The notes under the pieces were generated by a model, which ran no database searches, had not been told where the DNA came from, and saw only the letters and a list, made by a program, of their open reading frames with translations. From Plantago elongata (taxonomy: Eukaryota > Streptophyta > Magnoliopsida > Lamiales > Plantaginaceae), in contig JAYMSP010001468.1 of NCBI GenBank assembly GCA_036897095.1, forward strand, positions 1-31,770: DNA of 31,770 nucleotides, read 5' to 3'. Below, piece after piece: positions 10,049-21,957 of this stretch. Position numbers and translations under genes: made by a program. Each line of letters begins with the position of its first letter. The stretch's first letter is position 1.

Positions 10049-10683
10049 GAAAAAGGCATTTTTGGTCCCAAGTTTGGGGGGCCTGGCACGTGCAATACAA
10101 CGTTTGCACCCGGCGGCAAATTTAATCCTCTATTTCAAGATTCTGGCAATTTTAGTATTTTAGTAGGAAAATCGACCATTGACCATGACACCTTAAACAC
10201 TCTCTCTCAATTTGGACTTACACCTAGATGCCACATAATACTAGAAAAATATAAAAACTAAAAATGTGATTTTAGTTCAAAAAATAAAATAAAGAGTAAA
10301 TAATATAGCAAAGCTCGATTAGAATCACAATAAAAAAAATAAGAAAACAGTCAATAACAATAATTTCTTCAACTTTAACGTGTATATAATCGACCGTTGT
10401 CTCGTTTTTTTTTATTGTAATTCTAATTGAGTTTTTTTGAATTAAAATCAAATATTTGATTTTTATTTTTTTCTAGTATTAGGTGGCATGTAGGTGCGAG
10501 TCCAAATTGAGAAAGAGTGTTTGACCATGTTGATACCTCAGCAGTTAACATGGTCAATGGTTAATTTTTCGACCAAAAGACTAAAATTACCGGATATCAT
10601 GAAATAGATGACTAAATTTACTGACGAGCGTTGTAGTGCATGTGCTAGACCCCCAAACTTTAGGATCAAAAATGACTTTCTCC
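10049..10683. mobile_element. Long-hairpin MITE, Mutator-like
   Basis: Two arms of about 280 bp (10049-10340 and 10406-10683) are inverted repeats separated by about 65 bp. The left arm starts GAAAAAGGCATTTTTGGTCC. The right arm, reversed, starts GGAGAAAGTCATTTTTGATCC. Matching blocks include CTCAATTTGGACT, AATACTAGAAAAA and ACCATTGACCATG. The terminal GGTCC...AAGTTTGGGG form is common in plant Mutator-like MITEs. No target-site duplication was found. The 83-codon frame 10010-10261 lies inside the left arm and is not a gene. A transcript through it would fold into a long hairpin. Confidence 0.75.
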
Positions 10684-11839
10684 AACCCTGTATCTACAAG
10701 AGTGATTTAAATATAATATAATCTTCTGGACCGGATCTATTTTACGAATAATGTCGTCTTCTTAGTTCTTACTGTTGTGTTTATGGTATTTCGAATATAT
10801 TTTCACGAATAATTTTGTTCTTAATTACTTTCTTCCCTAAACAACTACCTCCTACATATCGACTTTAATTCATTAGGCATGACATGGACATGGTACTGAT
10901 GCTGAGTTTTATTATAAAAATTTGTGAAAGTTCAAATTTTTATGAGAATTTTGTAATATTGTATATTAATTGTATGACTTTGTGTGTAAATTATAAATTT
11001 TTGTAAATTATGTATTGTTGTATACTAATTGTACGGCTGAATCTTTTTATGTAAGATTTTTAGAACTTTCCGGATTCTCAGAAGAGTTTTTCGAGTTATA
11101 TAGTGGTGGTACCACTTACCAGTAACAAAATTTCTGCTTTAAAATTAAAATGATATTTAAAGACCAAAAATGTTCTAGAAAAAGGTCCCAACTGCTGAGA
11201 AACAAGTGAAGTCCAGTGGATGATTTTGATTATTAATTTGTTTGATATGGTATATATGTTCGATGATTGTCACGAGAGTGGTCTCTTCGGAGTCCGATTA
11301 GCCGAAATTTATTTCCACTTTTACAATGGTGACCCCAGGTAATGGGGATTGTTGTACCCACCACCAATATGTACTATATTATAATATATAACATTTGATG
11401 ATATGGACAAATTAGAACAATGTAATAAATTTTAAAGTTATTTTAAAAATGACAAAGATTACATACGAGAAAATTGAGTTAAAAACTTTTGAGCTGTTCG
11501 ATATAAAACTTTGTAAATAATTTTTTTAACTGAATATCAATTTCACTAAAATAATCATCCTTTTATATTTCCGTCATACTCTTTATCTTTCATTACGTTT
11601 TCAATTACTAGATTGGTAAAAAAAAGAGCCCTAATTGTTCTACGCATGGAGTGCCGTGTTTCCGCATGAAGTTTTGATTGAGACCGATTATGAGTAGTTG
11701 CTGATTTGGAAGTCACCGCTCTAATTGATGATTCGTATTTGTTTCAGTATTTCAGGTTTCTCAGTTCTTCACTTGGATTTGGCTGTTAGGACTTTCTAGC
11801 TTCACCTTTTTTAACAGCTTACCTTTAGGAAGATCTGGG
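10684..11839. other. Unassigned AT-rich sequence
   Basis: No gene supported. Near-duplicated phrases occur at 10952-10975 and 11000-11033 (TTGTATANTAATTGTA; an AAATTTTTGTAAATT stretch), suggesting a small local duplication. Confidence 0.3.
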
Positions 11840-12221
11840 TTGCTAACGTCGACGCTTTAAACTACATGCCTAATTGGTACGTGCGTCATCCTAACCGCTC
11901 CATCCTAAGAATGCGGACTACAATCCTAAATGGACGTCGTAGCTAGCCTCGACCAATCTATTGAGCCATGGGCCTATCAAGCCATGGGTGATACAATCTT
12001 GAATATATACTTGGGGCGATATTATGAGTACCCTCATTCTAAAGGGAGACCTATAAATATGGAACATTTTCTATTAATGCAAGGCAGGTCTTCTTCACAT
12101 ACTCGTACCCAAACACTTAACATTAGTAACCTTTAATATAATTACTCTTGAGTAAACTTTCTCAATAATTTGACACTAAGTAAATCAGATCTATTGTTCT
12201 ACCCTCCCCCACCAAGTCATT
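11840..12221 (+). other. LTR-like promoter region
   Basis: GGGAGACCTATAAATATGG (about 12043-12061) is a good TATA box in a setting typical of gypsy LTRs (terse leader, then TCTTCTTCACATACTCG). No LTR termini, primer-binding site or coding sequence was identified. The 68-codon open frame over it has no recognisable motif. Tentative. Confidence 0.25.
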
Positions 12222-12495
12222 TGTGCATGTTCTTACTGGAGTCATTTAGGAGGAGCTTAGGACCTTATCACTTGTAAATGTCCTTACCGATGTCATGTCG
12301 AAGAAGCTTACTTATCACTTGTAAAGGTCCTTACCGATGTCATATCGAAGAAGCTTAGGACCTTATAACTTGTGAAGGTCCTTACCTAAGTCATCTCGAA
12401 GAAGCTTAATTAGGACCTTAGGACCTTAATTATGACTTGTTCAGGTCCTTATCGAAGCCACTCGAAGAAGCTGAGGACCTTAACAAGTGGATTAG
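12222..12495 (+). repeat. Tandem repeat, about 50-bp unit, five copies
   Basis: Copies start with TGTRNANGTCCTTACCG-like sequence at 12222, 12273, 12320, 12371 and 12438, giving spacings of 51, 47, 51 and 67 bp. Each contains TCGAAGAAGCTT or a variant, most followed by AGGACCTTA. The last interval is longer because AGGACCTTA is doubled. No open frame runs through it. It may be a minisatellite within LTR-derived DNA. Confidence 0.75.
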
Positions 12496-12541
12496 CGAAT
12501 TATAAAGTTAGGACAAGGACTTAGCAAAGACTCATAGTAAA

Positions 12542-14142
12542 TGTTGGGAATCCGCATCACCATTGATTGTACTATTGTTCCATCCGTACAAAATACAAGT
12601 ACTAAACTATGAAAGTATATATGTCCTAAAAAATTGATTGAGGACAAATATACATATTCGATTCAATATTTATTTGTGATTGTTGTTAATCTATAAATAT
12701 GTATTACAATATATAAATATTATTATTTATTTGTATGTAATTGTTTACATATGTTCCTATGAGATTTATGTTATCACTAAGAAAGTGATATCTAGAGTGA
12801 CATAATATGGCTCTAAAATTGGTCCCAATCAATGATCATTGAGAACGGAATATCAATAATGCATTGGAGATTGACATGTGGTCTGCATCATATCCTTTGA
12901 GGGTGTAGTAGTTCTCACGACTACGAATTACTTGATAATCCGTGATGGACACATAGACACTTTAGAGAGTGTTGGTATACCCAGTCGAGAAACCGTTTGA
13001 TGTACTCTATTTACGTGTCTACAGAAGTAACGGTTTGTAGGGTGGTGTAATAATCCTTTGACTTGAAGTTGAGACTTACTACATGTGTGGACTTGTGTAC
13101 TTTGACCATGACCAATGCTTGCACTCCTCGTAGGGTAGCTACGGCATGTGTTGGGTACATCACGAACACATGCTAGTAGTAGCCGAACCAAGATATGATT
13201 CATTCCTCGAAATAGACTTGGAGAGAACAGTTAACCTCTCATAATTAGTTTGATCAAAGTCGTTGGCAAACACAAGATATATTTGGAATGGTGTTCAAAT
13301 ATTATTAGATCAATTAGTAGAATGAGATAAAGTGATTAAGTTATTAGAACACGAATTCAAGTTCTAGACTTAATCGAGTGTTCGGGAATGAAAGGACCGT
13401 ATCATCATGAGCTCTACATTACTGGTGGTTTGCAATCCTTTCAAATGTTACTTATGCATTAAGAGTGTTGTGTAAATTGTCTAGGATTTTACCTAAATCT
13501 TAATTAGATTAGTGCTTACTTACATAAGGTCTTATGGGTCACACAACAAGGTGATTGTTCTACCATTAGAGTATTAGAGTGAATTAAATATTAATTGAAT
13601 TAATGAATATTAAATTTACCATTATTGAGAATTAGTTTATTTGATAGAAGTAATTAGTAAGTCAAATTAGATTATCGGACTTAATTAATTGTTATACTTT
13701 TAGAAAGTAAATGAATTAAATTAGATTTAATTTATATTAAAAGAAAGATTAATTAGATTAAATTGAATTTAATTAATTAAAGCAAAAAAGTTTATGTGGA
13801 TCAAATTAGAATGAGTCTAAATATAAAAGCCTAAAAGAGAGAAAGAAAATAAAGTTGGATTTGGTGGGGTTCAAACCTGTGACTTGTAGCTAGACTCAAG
13901 CTAAACCAAATGGGCCAAGAGTCTTAAATGTACTAAGATACTAAAGAGTAGTATATAACTACATGAGACCTGGACGAATTTGATATAAAAAAAAAAAAAA
14001 AAAGACACACGTTCTTCTTCTTGCTTTTATACACGTTTCTTATTGCTTTGCTTGAGTATTGCAATATCTTTCTTCATGCCTTAATTCTCCATAACCCTAC
14101 TCACCAAAAAGTTTAGTATAGTTTCGAACGGGACTCCTAACA
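12542..14142 (+). mobile_element. Candidate solo LTR of about 1.6 kb
   Basis: The segment starts TGTTGGGA (12542) and ends TCCTAACA (14142), imperfect inverted termini with the TG...CA rule. It holds a TATA box (ATATAAAAG at 13821-13829), a C/T-rich stretch ACGTTCTTCTTCTTGCTTTT (from 14009) and an A17 run (13987-14003). The text between 12760 and 13260 looks like a large plant LTR retrotransposon (LARD-type) non-coding sequence, from general recollection only. No matching 5-bp target-site duplication (GTAAA against TTCTT), so boundaries or identity may be wrong. The 91-codon open frame at 12928-13203 on the minus strand is not considered a gene. Confidence 0.45.
13862..13925 (-). other. tRNA-like A/B box pair inside the LTR
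   Basis: On the minus strand TGGCCCATTTGG (13906-13917) fits a pol III A box and GGTTTGAACCC (13867-13877) fits a B box about 30 bp downstream. It could be a SINE head captured in the LTR or a chance match. No cloverleaf was found. Confidence 0.3.
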
Positions 14143-17115
14143 TTCTTTGGTAGAATCAATTGACCGTGAATACCGAGGTTCGGGATACTGATCATGATGT
14201 ATTATTCAGTTTCACATATCATACATGACGAACTTATTCGAGGTGCTTGACGAACGGATTCAAAGAAGAGCTTTAAGACTTTAAAATTGTTGTCTGAAAT
14301 GCTAGTGCGACAAATAAGTATTGATTTGTTGTTTACATTATATAATAGTCATTGAATGAAGATCAATATACAATAAAATTTTCGAATTCTACTGTATTAA
14401 TTTAGAATTTATCTTTGCATATTTACAGACAAACTATATATGATGTAGCTTTACTATGTACACTACAAACAATAAAGTCAATATTTTACATCATTATGGG
14501 CCAATTAGATTAAGATAAGGCATGATTAATTAAAGATTTACAAATGTTAATGGTGAATAAAGACATAATTGATTAAGATGCACCTAGCTGTGGTGGTGGT
14601 GATTATGGTAGCTACATATGCTAATTCTCCATCAACTAGTTTTTGTTATTCTTGCACCAACAGATTCCAACATTATCCTCAAGTACCTTAACTAAGTGTA
14701 CTATTGTTAGGCATAATTCATTACCTAGTTCTTTTTATTCTTTTAACTATTTTATCCAAACGCATTTAGCATTATAGTGTACTTGAAACATTATCCCAAA
14801 CTGGATGTAAGTACCACGTTTGAGCTAAACTGGCTATTGGCTATTAGTTTTGCAGTACTATAGTGCTCCATTACATAACGATCGAGTTGGTTTTTACTTA
14901 TTTGAATTAACAAATAGTTATTCCAATTATCAAACTATCATTTATCTTGAATTATATAATTCCGAAATATCAAAATAAATATGGAAGTTTCTGAGAGTTT
15001 CAGCACGAGAAGAGGCAGTGTCTATGCGTAGCAAAAGATGTTAAATCTCTTGTAACTTTGGAAGACATGGACCAAAGAATTTAATCTAGTAAAAGCCTTA
15101 ATATAGGAAATACGATATTAAGAAAAATCCTTAATTTTTACGCCATAACACCAACGAAAAACAATTAACAAAACGCCATAAAAGAAGTTGTGAGGGAATA
15201 ATTACACTATGTTAAACATATATTGCATGAACTTATTCAGTTTAGTTTAATTAAAATTAAATCAGTTTAATTCTGATAATTATAATCGAAGAGAGTAGTG
15301 TTAGTCTGGAAGACTAATAAACCCTCCAGGGAAGAGTTATTCAATGTGGGAGATTACATAAAACACTTCGAAGATAAGGAGGAAGTAAATTGGAAGACCG
15401 ACGAAAAACTGTGGGAGGCAGATGTACTTATTTTGGGAAGCTCATAGTACTTAACTTGGGAAGTTGAGCTTAAATACAAAGTTGGAAAGTTTAAGTTCAT
15501 GTGATTTAGCTAAGGATAATTTGCTCAATGTTTCATAGTGAATTCAAGTCCAGAGACCAGGGTAAAGTAAATTACTTAATTAAACGATTATACCAGACCT
15601 CAAATTTCAATAGTCTTTGGGTACATTGACTTACTTCAATTTACAAACAACTTAATACTCTATCCGTTTTACTGATTAAATACGTAACAATTGTGTTTGA
15701 TTTACTTCAATTTACAAAAGTACGTGGTTTGGAATGATTATAAATATTAATTGAATCAAAAAAATGCAAGTGGAATCAAAAGTATTATTTAATTAATAAA
15801 TGAGATAGTGCGGAAAGTTTTTTAACATTTTTAAAAAAATAAAATATGTATTCTTAAAGATATCATTTTATTACAATTCATGTTTACACACGTATAACGT
15901 TTCATGATAGATGGTATCTATGTAGAGACGGATCATATTACTAATAAAAATATTTATATTATTAATTAAAATACATTTATTGAAATAACTCTTCTCGTAG
16001 TATTGTAATATTAAAACGGAGAATTTACACCTAGGCATTGAAATCTACAGCAATACGCCTCGACAATTGGCCAATGGTCACATAAATTTGTTGAGTGGAT
16101 CACCCCATTGGTTAATTGCTAGGTGAATGATTACAACACTTTTTTCGGGAGATATTTTGAGATATATAGCTACTTTTAAAACAGGAGCAACATCATAAAT
16201 AAATGGATTGATGAAGTAATTAAGATGTAAGTACCATTATTAACTTGGATTCGTTATTGATTTGATTGTCAATGTAAGATTGGTGGACATATTATTTAAG
16301 TCAAGAGAACTAATGATGCGCTTTCAAGAGTTGTTTCTATATGGATTAATTCACTAAACCAATGATTAGCTAGTTAACTAGTTGGTTCCAGAAATTGTAT
16401 TTGTTGGAAGTACAAATACAATCTACGAGGAAGGGATAATGGTATAGTTTAATTAAATAATAATTATTTTATTTTTAAAAGAGGAAAATGAAAAGAAAAA
16501 AAATTATATGTCCTTAGCGTGTACGTTGGGTATATATAGAACTAGGCATATAGTGCACGCTGACGATGTATGGCACTGGGATTTTTCATTCATTCAATAA
16601 TCATAAAGGTGCGAGTGCATTGTCTTGTACTCTTGTTAAATGATTAGATAAAAGGACGATTACCAACTTAAAATGTCTTTTAACTCTCGAGAATTTTCCG
16701 TAAACTTTGCATACAATGTCTCCGGTTTCCTCGGACGTGGAAATGACCCAAGAAACATATTATGGGGGTGGTGGGAGTCGGCTCAAAACTCAAGTCGAAT
16801 TAAAATTTAGAGTTTATAAATAATATTTCAGTTGAAATTGATTTTAAAGTTTTTTATTGAATTATAATTTCAATAGGTTTTACTCATATATCTAGGTTTT
16901 GAATTTTAAATTTTGAATTTATTAGAATTTCATTAACAAACTCGATTGCACACAAATTAAGAAGAGTTACGAAGAACTTAACAATGGCAGCGACGAACAA
17001 TAAAAGCAATTAACCAAGCAATCAAAGTAATAAGAATACCAGATTTATAAAGCTTCAAATGCCATAATCAGTTTACTGTCCTAGAGAATCAATCACTAAC
17101 AATTAAATCAAACTT
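14143..17115. other. AT-rich intergenic DNA
   Basis: No gene supported over about 3 kb. A weak inverted pair (CACCTAGGCATTG near 16029 and CAATTGCTAGGTG reversed near 16112-16125) could be a decayed MITE. Purine-rich text at 15290-15500 has no open frame. Confidence 0.4.
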
Positions 17116-17282
17116 AGGCTCTGCTTTGATCACTTCAAATGATTATCAGTTCAATTTAATTTAGTTCAGCTCCATTCAACTCAGTACAATTTAACTCTAA
17201 TTAATTATAATTTATATTGTACTTTATACTACACTTCAGTTCAATTCCATTCAGTAAACTTGAGTTGAAAATAATAGAGCCT
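17116..17282. mobile_element. Small MITE with AGGCTCT termini
   Basis: The 167-bp unit starts AGGCTCT (17116-17122) and ends AGAGCCT (17276-17282), an inverted pair. It is filled with TTCAGTTCAATT-type repeats. If the element proper is GGCTCT...AGAGCC, the flanks are TTA and TCA, near a PIF-type TTA duplication. A partial relative is at 22813-22933. Confidence 0.45.
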
Positions 17283-18620
17283 CACTGATGTTGATTATGA
17301 TGCCTAGGACGTTCAATTACAACTTCAATCCAGAAGACATCTACCAGTGTTAAATATATCCAATCAATAACCATACTAGAGTGTTCACAAGTAAATAATG
17401 TTATCAAAATTGTACTACAATCAATAAGAGTCGATCTTGTATATAAGTACGAAGAACAACGAAGTGAAGTAGTTGTCGTCGATCAGAAATCCGTCATGAT
17501 CCGATGGTGGATGACGTCCACTCCCTCCTTTCTTATCCAAAACCATTGCAGGCAGGTCCTTTTACTTAAAGAAGTTTGCAAACAAACCCCTCAACTTTTA
17601 CTTTCTTTACATGAGTTAAATAAATTGTAACCAATTTTATATTGTAAAGTGGGGAAACAAACATTCAAATCTAAAAAATCATGATTTGATGAAACTTAAC
17701 TCAAGAAACAAGGGTCTATAGTTCGTTTGGTTTCTTAGTTTTAGAAGTGAAAAAGTTCTATATAGGGAAAAAAGAATGATACGGGCTCAAATAGTGTAGC
17801 CACATCCGGATCCGGTAGATACAATATTGCCTTTTCACAAGATAAAATTATGGAGTATGGTTAAACAGATAAAATGTAAAACATGCATGTATAGAATGCT
17901 AAAATGCGTGAGGTATATTGTTTGATATTAACTGCCTCGGTCCCTCCCAAAATGGACTTACACATCTTGACGTGTTGTGAAAATGATAATATGCATGAAC
18001 CGTGAACAAATTAACTTTTGGTTAGTAGTTAGAAAGTACAATTTTGACAAGGAAATAAAACAACAAAAGCCCAATAAGCTACTAAAAGTCTAAAAGTAAA
18101 GAGAAAGGGAAGGAAACTAGAAAGGGTTTTCTACCTATTTGACGATATAATCACAATCATAAAATGACGTAATTCCGTTTCATAAAAAATGTGTTTAATT
18201 TATAAATAAGATTGAAATCTAATCATTTAGTTAAAATATTAGTAGTCGAATAGTAAGCTAAAATATCTCGTACTAAAAAGATTACAGATTTAATTTTTTT
18301 AATGAGTGATTTATTATATAAAAAAAGAATTATTTATGTAATTCTTCGTTAAATTCATATCACGCCGTCTAAATAATTTTAAACTCTTTAGTTATTATCT
18401 CATATCAAGTCCAATGTAAAATTTCATCATTTATATCAATATTCTAAAGTACTTGAAATGTGCGTTTGAATATATTCGGGGCTTAATTATAATAACATAG
18501 TAGGTTTTAATAGGTTTAAGATTTTCTATTTTCCTTTTAAAAATAGTTACAATTATATATAATAGTTGAAAAATAATGAATTAATTATTCGATTGTAGAA
18601 TATGATCACCCCCATTTTCA
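17283..18620. other. AT-rich intergenic DNA
   Basis: No gene or element recognised. CATCCGGATCCGGTAGATACAATATTG near 17800 is the only GC-richer text and is unassigned. Confidence 0.35.
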
Positions 18621-18825
18621 ATGTAAAGAGTATTATTTTTTTTTTGAATCGGTTAAATATTATTAACATAAAAATGCGAAAACACAAAATATGTTCACGC
18701 ACCAACATTATAAAGGAAAAAGTATCATTCGAAGCATAATATCCAAACCAGGATTATAGCTCTAAACCCAAATTTAAAGTGTTCACCAAAATTACACATG
18801 AGAAGTCATCATATGTAAAGAGTAT
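18621..18825 (-). mobile_element. Poly(A) retroposon insertion with 13-bp target-site duplication
   Basis: ATGTAAAGAGTAT occurs at 18621-18633 and again, perfectly, at 18813-18825. The 179 bp between (18634-18812) begin on the plus strand with a T-rich run (ATTTTTTTTTTTTG), the complement of a poly(A) tail. The insert is therefore a minus-strand poly(A) retroposon. Just before the tail, in its own sense, is TTAATAATATTTAACCGATTC, as in plant LINE 3' ends. No A/B boxes were seen, so a 5'-truncated LINE is favoured over a SINE. Confidence 0.75.
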
Positions 18826-20339
18826 AATTAAACTCGTATTTTTATAATTACAAAGTGTTTTAGCTTCTCACCTGGATACACGAATGATTTCACACATAAC
18901 CACAGTGATAGGAGTATGAAATTAGATTTGGATTCGAAGGAATGCATGCGCCCAGCTTGATGACTCATAATAAAACAATAAACATCATCAGAAAAACCGT
19001 TTGCTGCAGCTTTGGGCTTCATTTGTGTCACGTTGTTGCGTGTTATGTCATGAAAACAGTTCTACGTACCCAATATTTTTAGAACTTCTTTTCAACTAGC
19101 CAATGAATCTCAATAGCCTTTTCATCTCTTCCATTTCACAAAAGCTGAAAATATCAATAGTTTATTACGTGCTAAAGCTAAATGCTCAGGCAGGCTTTGA
19201 TTGATATTTAATGTATAGACAAAAAACTTTATAACATCTCAAAAGAAGTTTTAGATTAAATTTTAGCAAACCAAAGTTTCCTAACGAGTCTCGCAATCGA
19301 AAATGAAATGAGTCATGACTAAGCTATGGGCTCCGCTTGAAACCCCACCCCCGACCCGCCATCTTTACAGTGCTGAAGGAGTTTGATTCAAGCAAGTTAT
19401 CAAATTTAAGGATGTGAGTTACAATTGAGTCTTGTAGATAAAACTGAAAAGATGACGCCTAACGGAGTTAAATCTTTAGGCCGTTTTGCGTACCCTAGAT
19501 ACTTATATTCGACATATTGAGCAGGTGGACTAACTCAAACTTGGGCCTTTCGGTTTAGATAAGTTTAAAGAGTGATATTGCAAGTGATTGATTGCCTTGA
19601 ATTAAGTAGCTATTTTATAACGATTGATGATTTTGAGGACAAGACTTCAGTTAAAAAATAGTTTATAGGCTCAGCCACATATTGACATGTGGATGTCTTA
19701 CAATGGTGGATCGTTATAGTTAAACAATCAATTTTTAAACGTCACACATAGGGGGTACGTTCACAATGTAAGATAGGATCACACCTAGAGTTGAACTTAC
19801 ATTTCTCTACCGGGGTACCTTTTGCATGACGGGTCAACATGTGAATGGGACGAGTCAGCAAATAGAGGCAAGAAGCCAATCTTTTTATTTACATTTTATT
19901 ATTTGTCTAAAAAATTCCTCATGAAAAAAGATCCTAGAACCTCGTGATATATTCCTTCCAAATAGGTATCGATCTACCGAGAGTACTTCTTTCTTTCTGG
20001 CCTAGTTTTGTGCGTCCGTTTTCCCAGACCAAGAGAGTAAGTTTATCAAGCAACCGTAGAGAGTCCAATATGAGGGATCAAAGGAAAACACAGGGAGTCT
20101 ATACATGAGGATGCATAGAACTCGGATGAGTCTACACCTAGGTCTAGGAATGGGGTCGAATTCCTCTTATCTCGTGATTCATGTTCTCACATTGACAAGT
20201 CTCATAGGCAAGGTCGGATACATAGGGGTTTGGGAGATTTACCAGTCTCCAATGTAATTAAGGCCGGAGTCCTCCTTCCTCGGTCTATGGGAATATTGCC
20301 ACATGTTTATATAATAATCTTTATGGAAGCTCACGGTCG
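18826..20339. other. Unassigned sequence
   Basis: No gene supported; the 67-codon minus-strand frame at 18828-19031 shows no motif. 19320-20340 is somewhat richer in GC and could include the interior of the CACTA element ending at 20483, but nothing coding could be read. Confidence 0.3.
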
Positions 20340-20483
20340 GGCCAGGAGGGTCGATAGCGATAGATATTTTATCCGTCGCTATAAGTTGGATGGATTAAAT
20401 TAACCTGTCTCTGAGTGTAGCTATTCGTCTCTAACTAGCGACGGCGCTCAATTCCGTCCCTATATGATTTTATCCTTGTAGTG
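20340..20483 (+). mobile_element. CACTA (En/Spm) element, right end
   Basis: The segment ends ATCCTTGTAGTG (20472-20483), which reversed reads CACTACAAGGAT, the CACTA-type terminus. Just inside are subterminal motifs AGCGATAG...ATCCGTCGCTA (from about 20356), AGCGACGGCGC (20438-20448) and TTCCGTCCCTA, as in plant CACTA ends. No matching left terminus CACTACAAG was found upstream, so the element is truncated. The three bases after it are CAA. Confidence 0.6.
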
Positions 20484-21957
20484 CAAGAGTTGGTCACGTT
20501 CAACGCTTAGGCCTTTCGAGTTCGTCAATCAATTTATTGCAAATTTTCGATCACACATATAATCGTCAAACCACATTATTTTAACCAAATAAGGTGGAAT
20601 TAGGGGTGCACAAATAAATTATCCCATTACAACCCAACAATTATATTATTATAAGACCGTATATGTATGCTATTTTATCTAGGACACATATTATTACTAT
20701 TACATACTAAAAATGTAACTACCATGACACATTCTAATACACAATATATGTTCGACATATATAAGATGGTGTCACACGAGTTACACAAAAACATAAATTA
20801 TTGTTAGGGTTGTAGGAAATATGGTAGATAATCTACGGGTGGTGAAGTGGTACAAGAAAAAATTGGGTCGAGATGAGTCGATAATATGACTATCATATTG
20901 CCCTGCTACGGTGCTCACGAGTTGCTTGCAACAATATCCAAGGATAGAACCTCTTATTGCGCTCTGATAGCCTAGTCAGTCAACCATTAATTAAGTGTAT
21001 AAGGATACGCAGAATAGCATGAGCAAAGTACAAATATGGAATTTGTTGTGTGTTCTTCTGAAAAAGTTCTTCACATATTTATACTTGTTTGGTGAAATTT
21101 TCTAACAGTTGTATCCTTCCACTAAAGATATTAACTTTTCATCTAATAGACACAATTCGGAAGGGACACAAATATACAGCTTAAGGGAGGTGTATATTAA
21201 TGAAAGACAGGGAAAATCGAATTTTGGGAGAAAGTCGCGACTTATCGGTTGCCTACAAGGTCTGATGAGCCCTTACATCACCGCGGTCGGCTGACTGATA
21301 CAAAGTTTTTGTCCAAGCTAAATGTGGTGATTTCTCAGCTTTTCTGTCGGAATTAAATTCTCTCATTTGTTTAAGATTACTTTTCCCTCAAATCCGAATT
21401 TTAGCACATAGGATCAAGAATCCTCATGTTTAAGATGACTTATCAATAATGTAATGATCAAATATATATACTTACAAGATTTATCACCCTTTCACTACTT
21501 GGCGATTTTAATGACTTAATACACAAACTGCAAATCCTTTTACAAAGAGATACACATTTACACGAAATGCTAGTTTCCGACGTGTTAGGACCCATTGACC
21601 AATTCATTGAATGAATTAATAAAACTCAATTATTCACTACAATTCTAAATTTCAGTTTTTTCCTTTTTCCCTTCAACCTTGTATCTATGGAATGAAGAGT
21701 TTATATTTAGTGGAAGTATATAACTCTTATGAAAGATCACCAAACAAGTATAATTAAATATGCGAAGAAGTTTTCATAAGAACATACAACATATTCTATA
21801 CTTGTTCTTTCGTCCTCCTATTTTGAGCACCCTTACACACTCAAACTAACTATATATCAACTCTAATTTGTTCTTCACTACTTTCTTACCCGTAGATTAC
21901 CTATACCATATTTCCTACCGACTTGTTGTTTTGTTGTATATGTAGATTTATTTTTCA
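20484..21957. other. Unassigned AT-rich sequence
   Basis: No gene supported. The 61-codon frame at 21109-21294 has no recognisable motif. No inverted repeats or target-site duplications were seen. Confidence 0.3.

Noticed and set aside
10010..10261. 83-codon open frame
   Set aside because: Crosses a MITE junction and lies in an inverted-repeat arm.
12928..13203. 91-codon minus-strand frame
   Set aside because: Inside a candidate LTR; no motif.
14461..14470. CACTACAAAC as a left CACTA terminus for the end at 20483
   Set aside because: Lacks the CACTACAAGG match and subterminal repeats, and the flanking triplets (GTA and CAA) differ.
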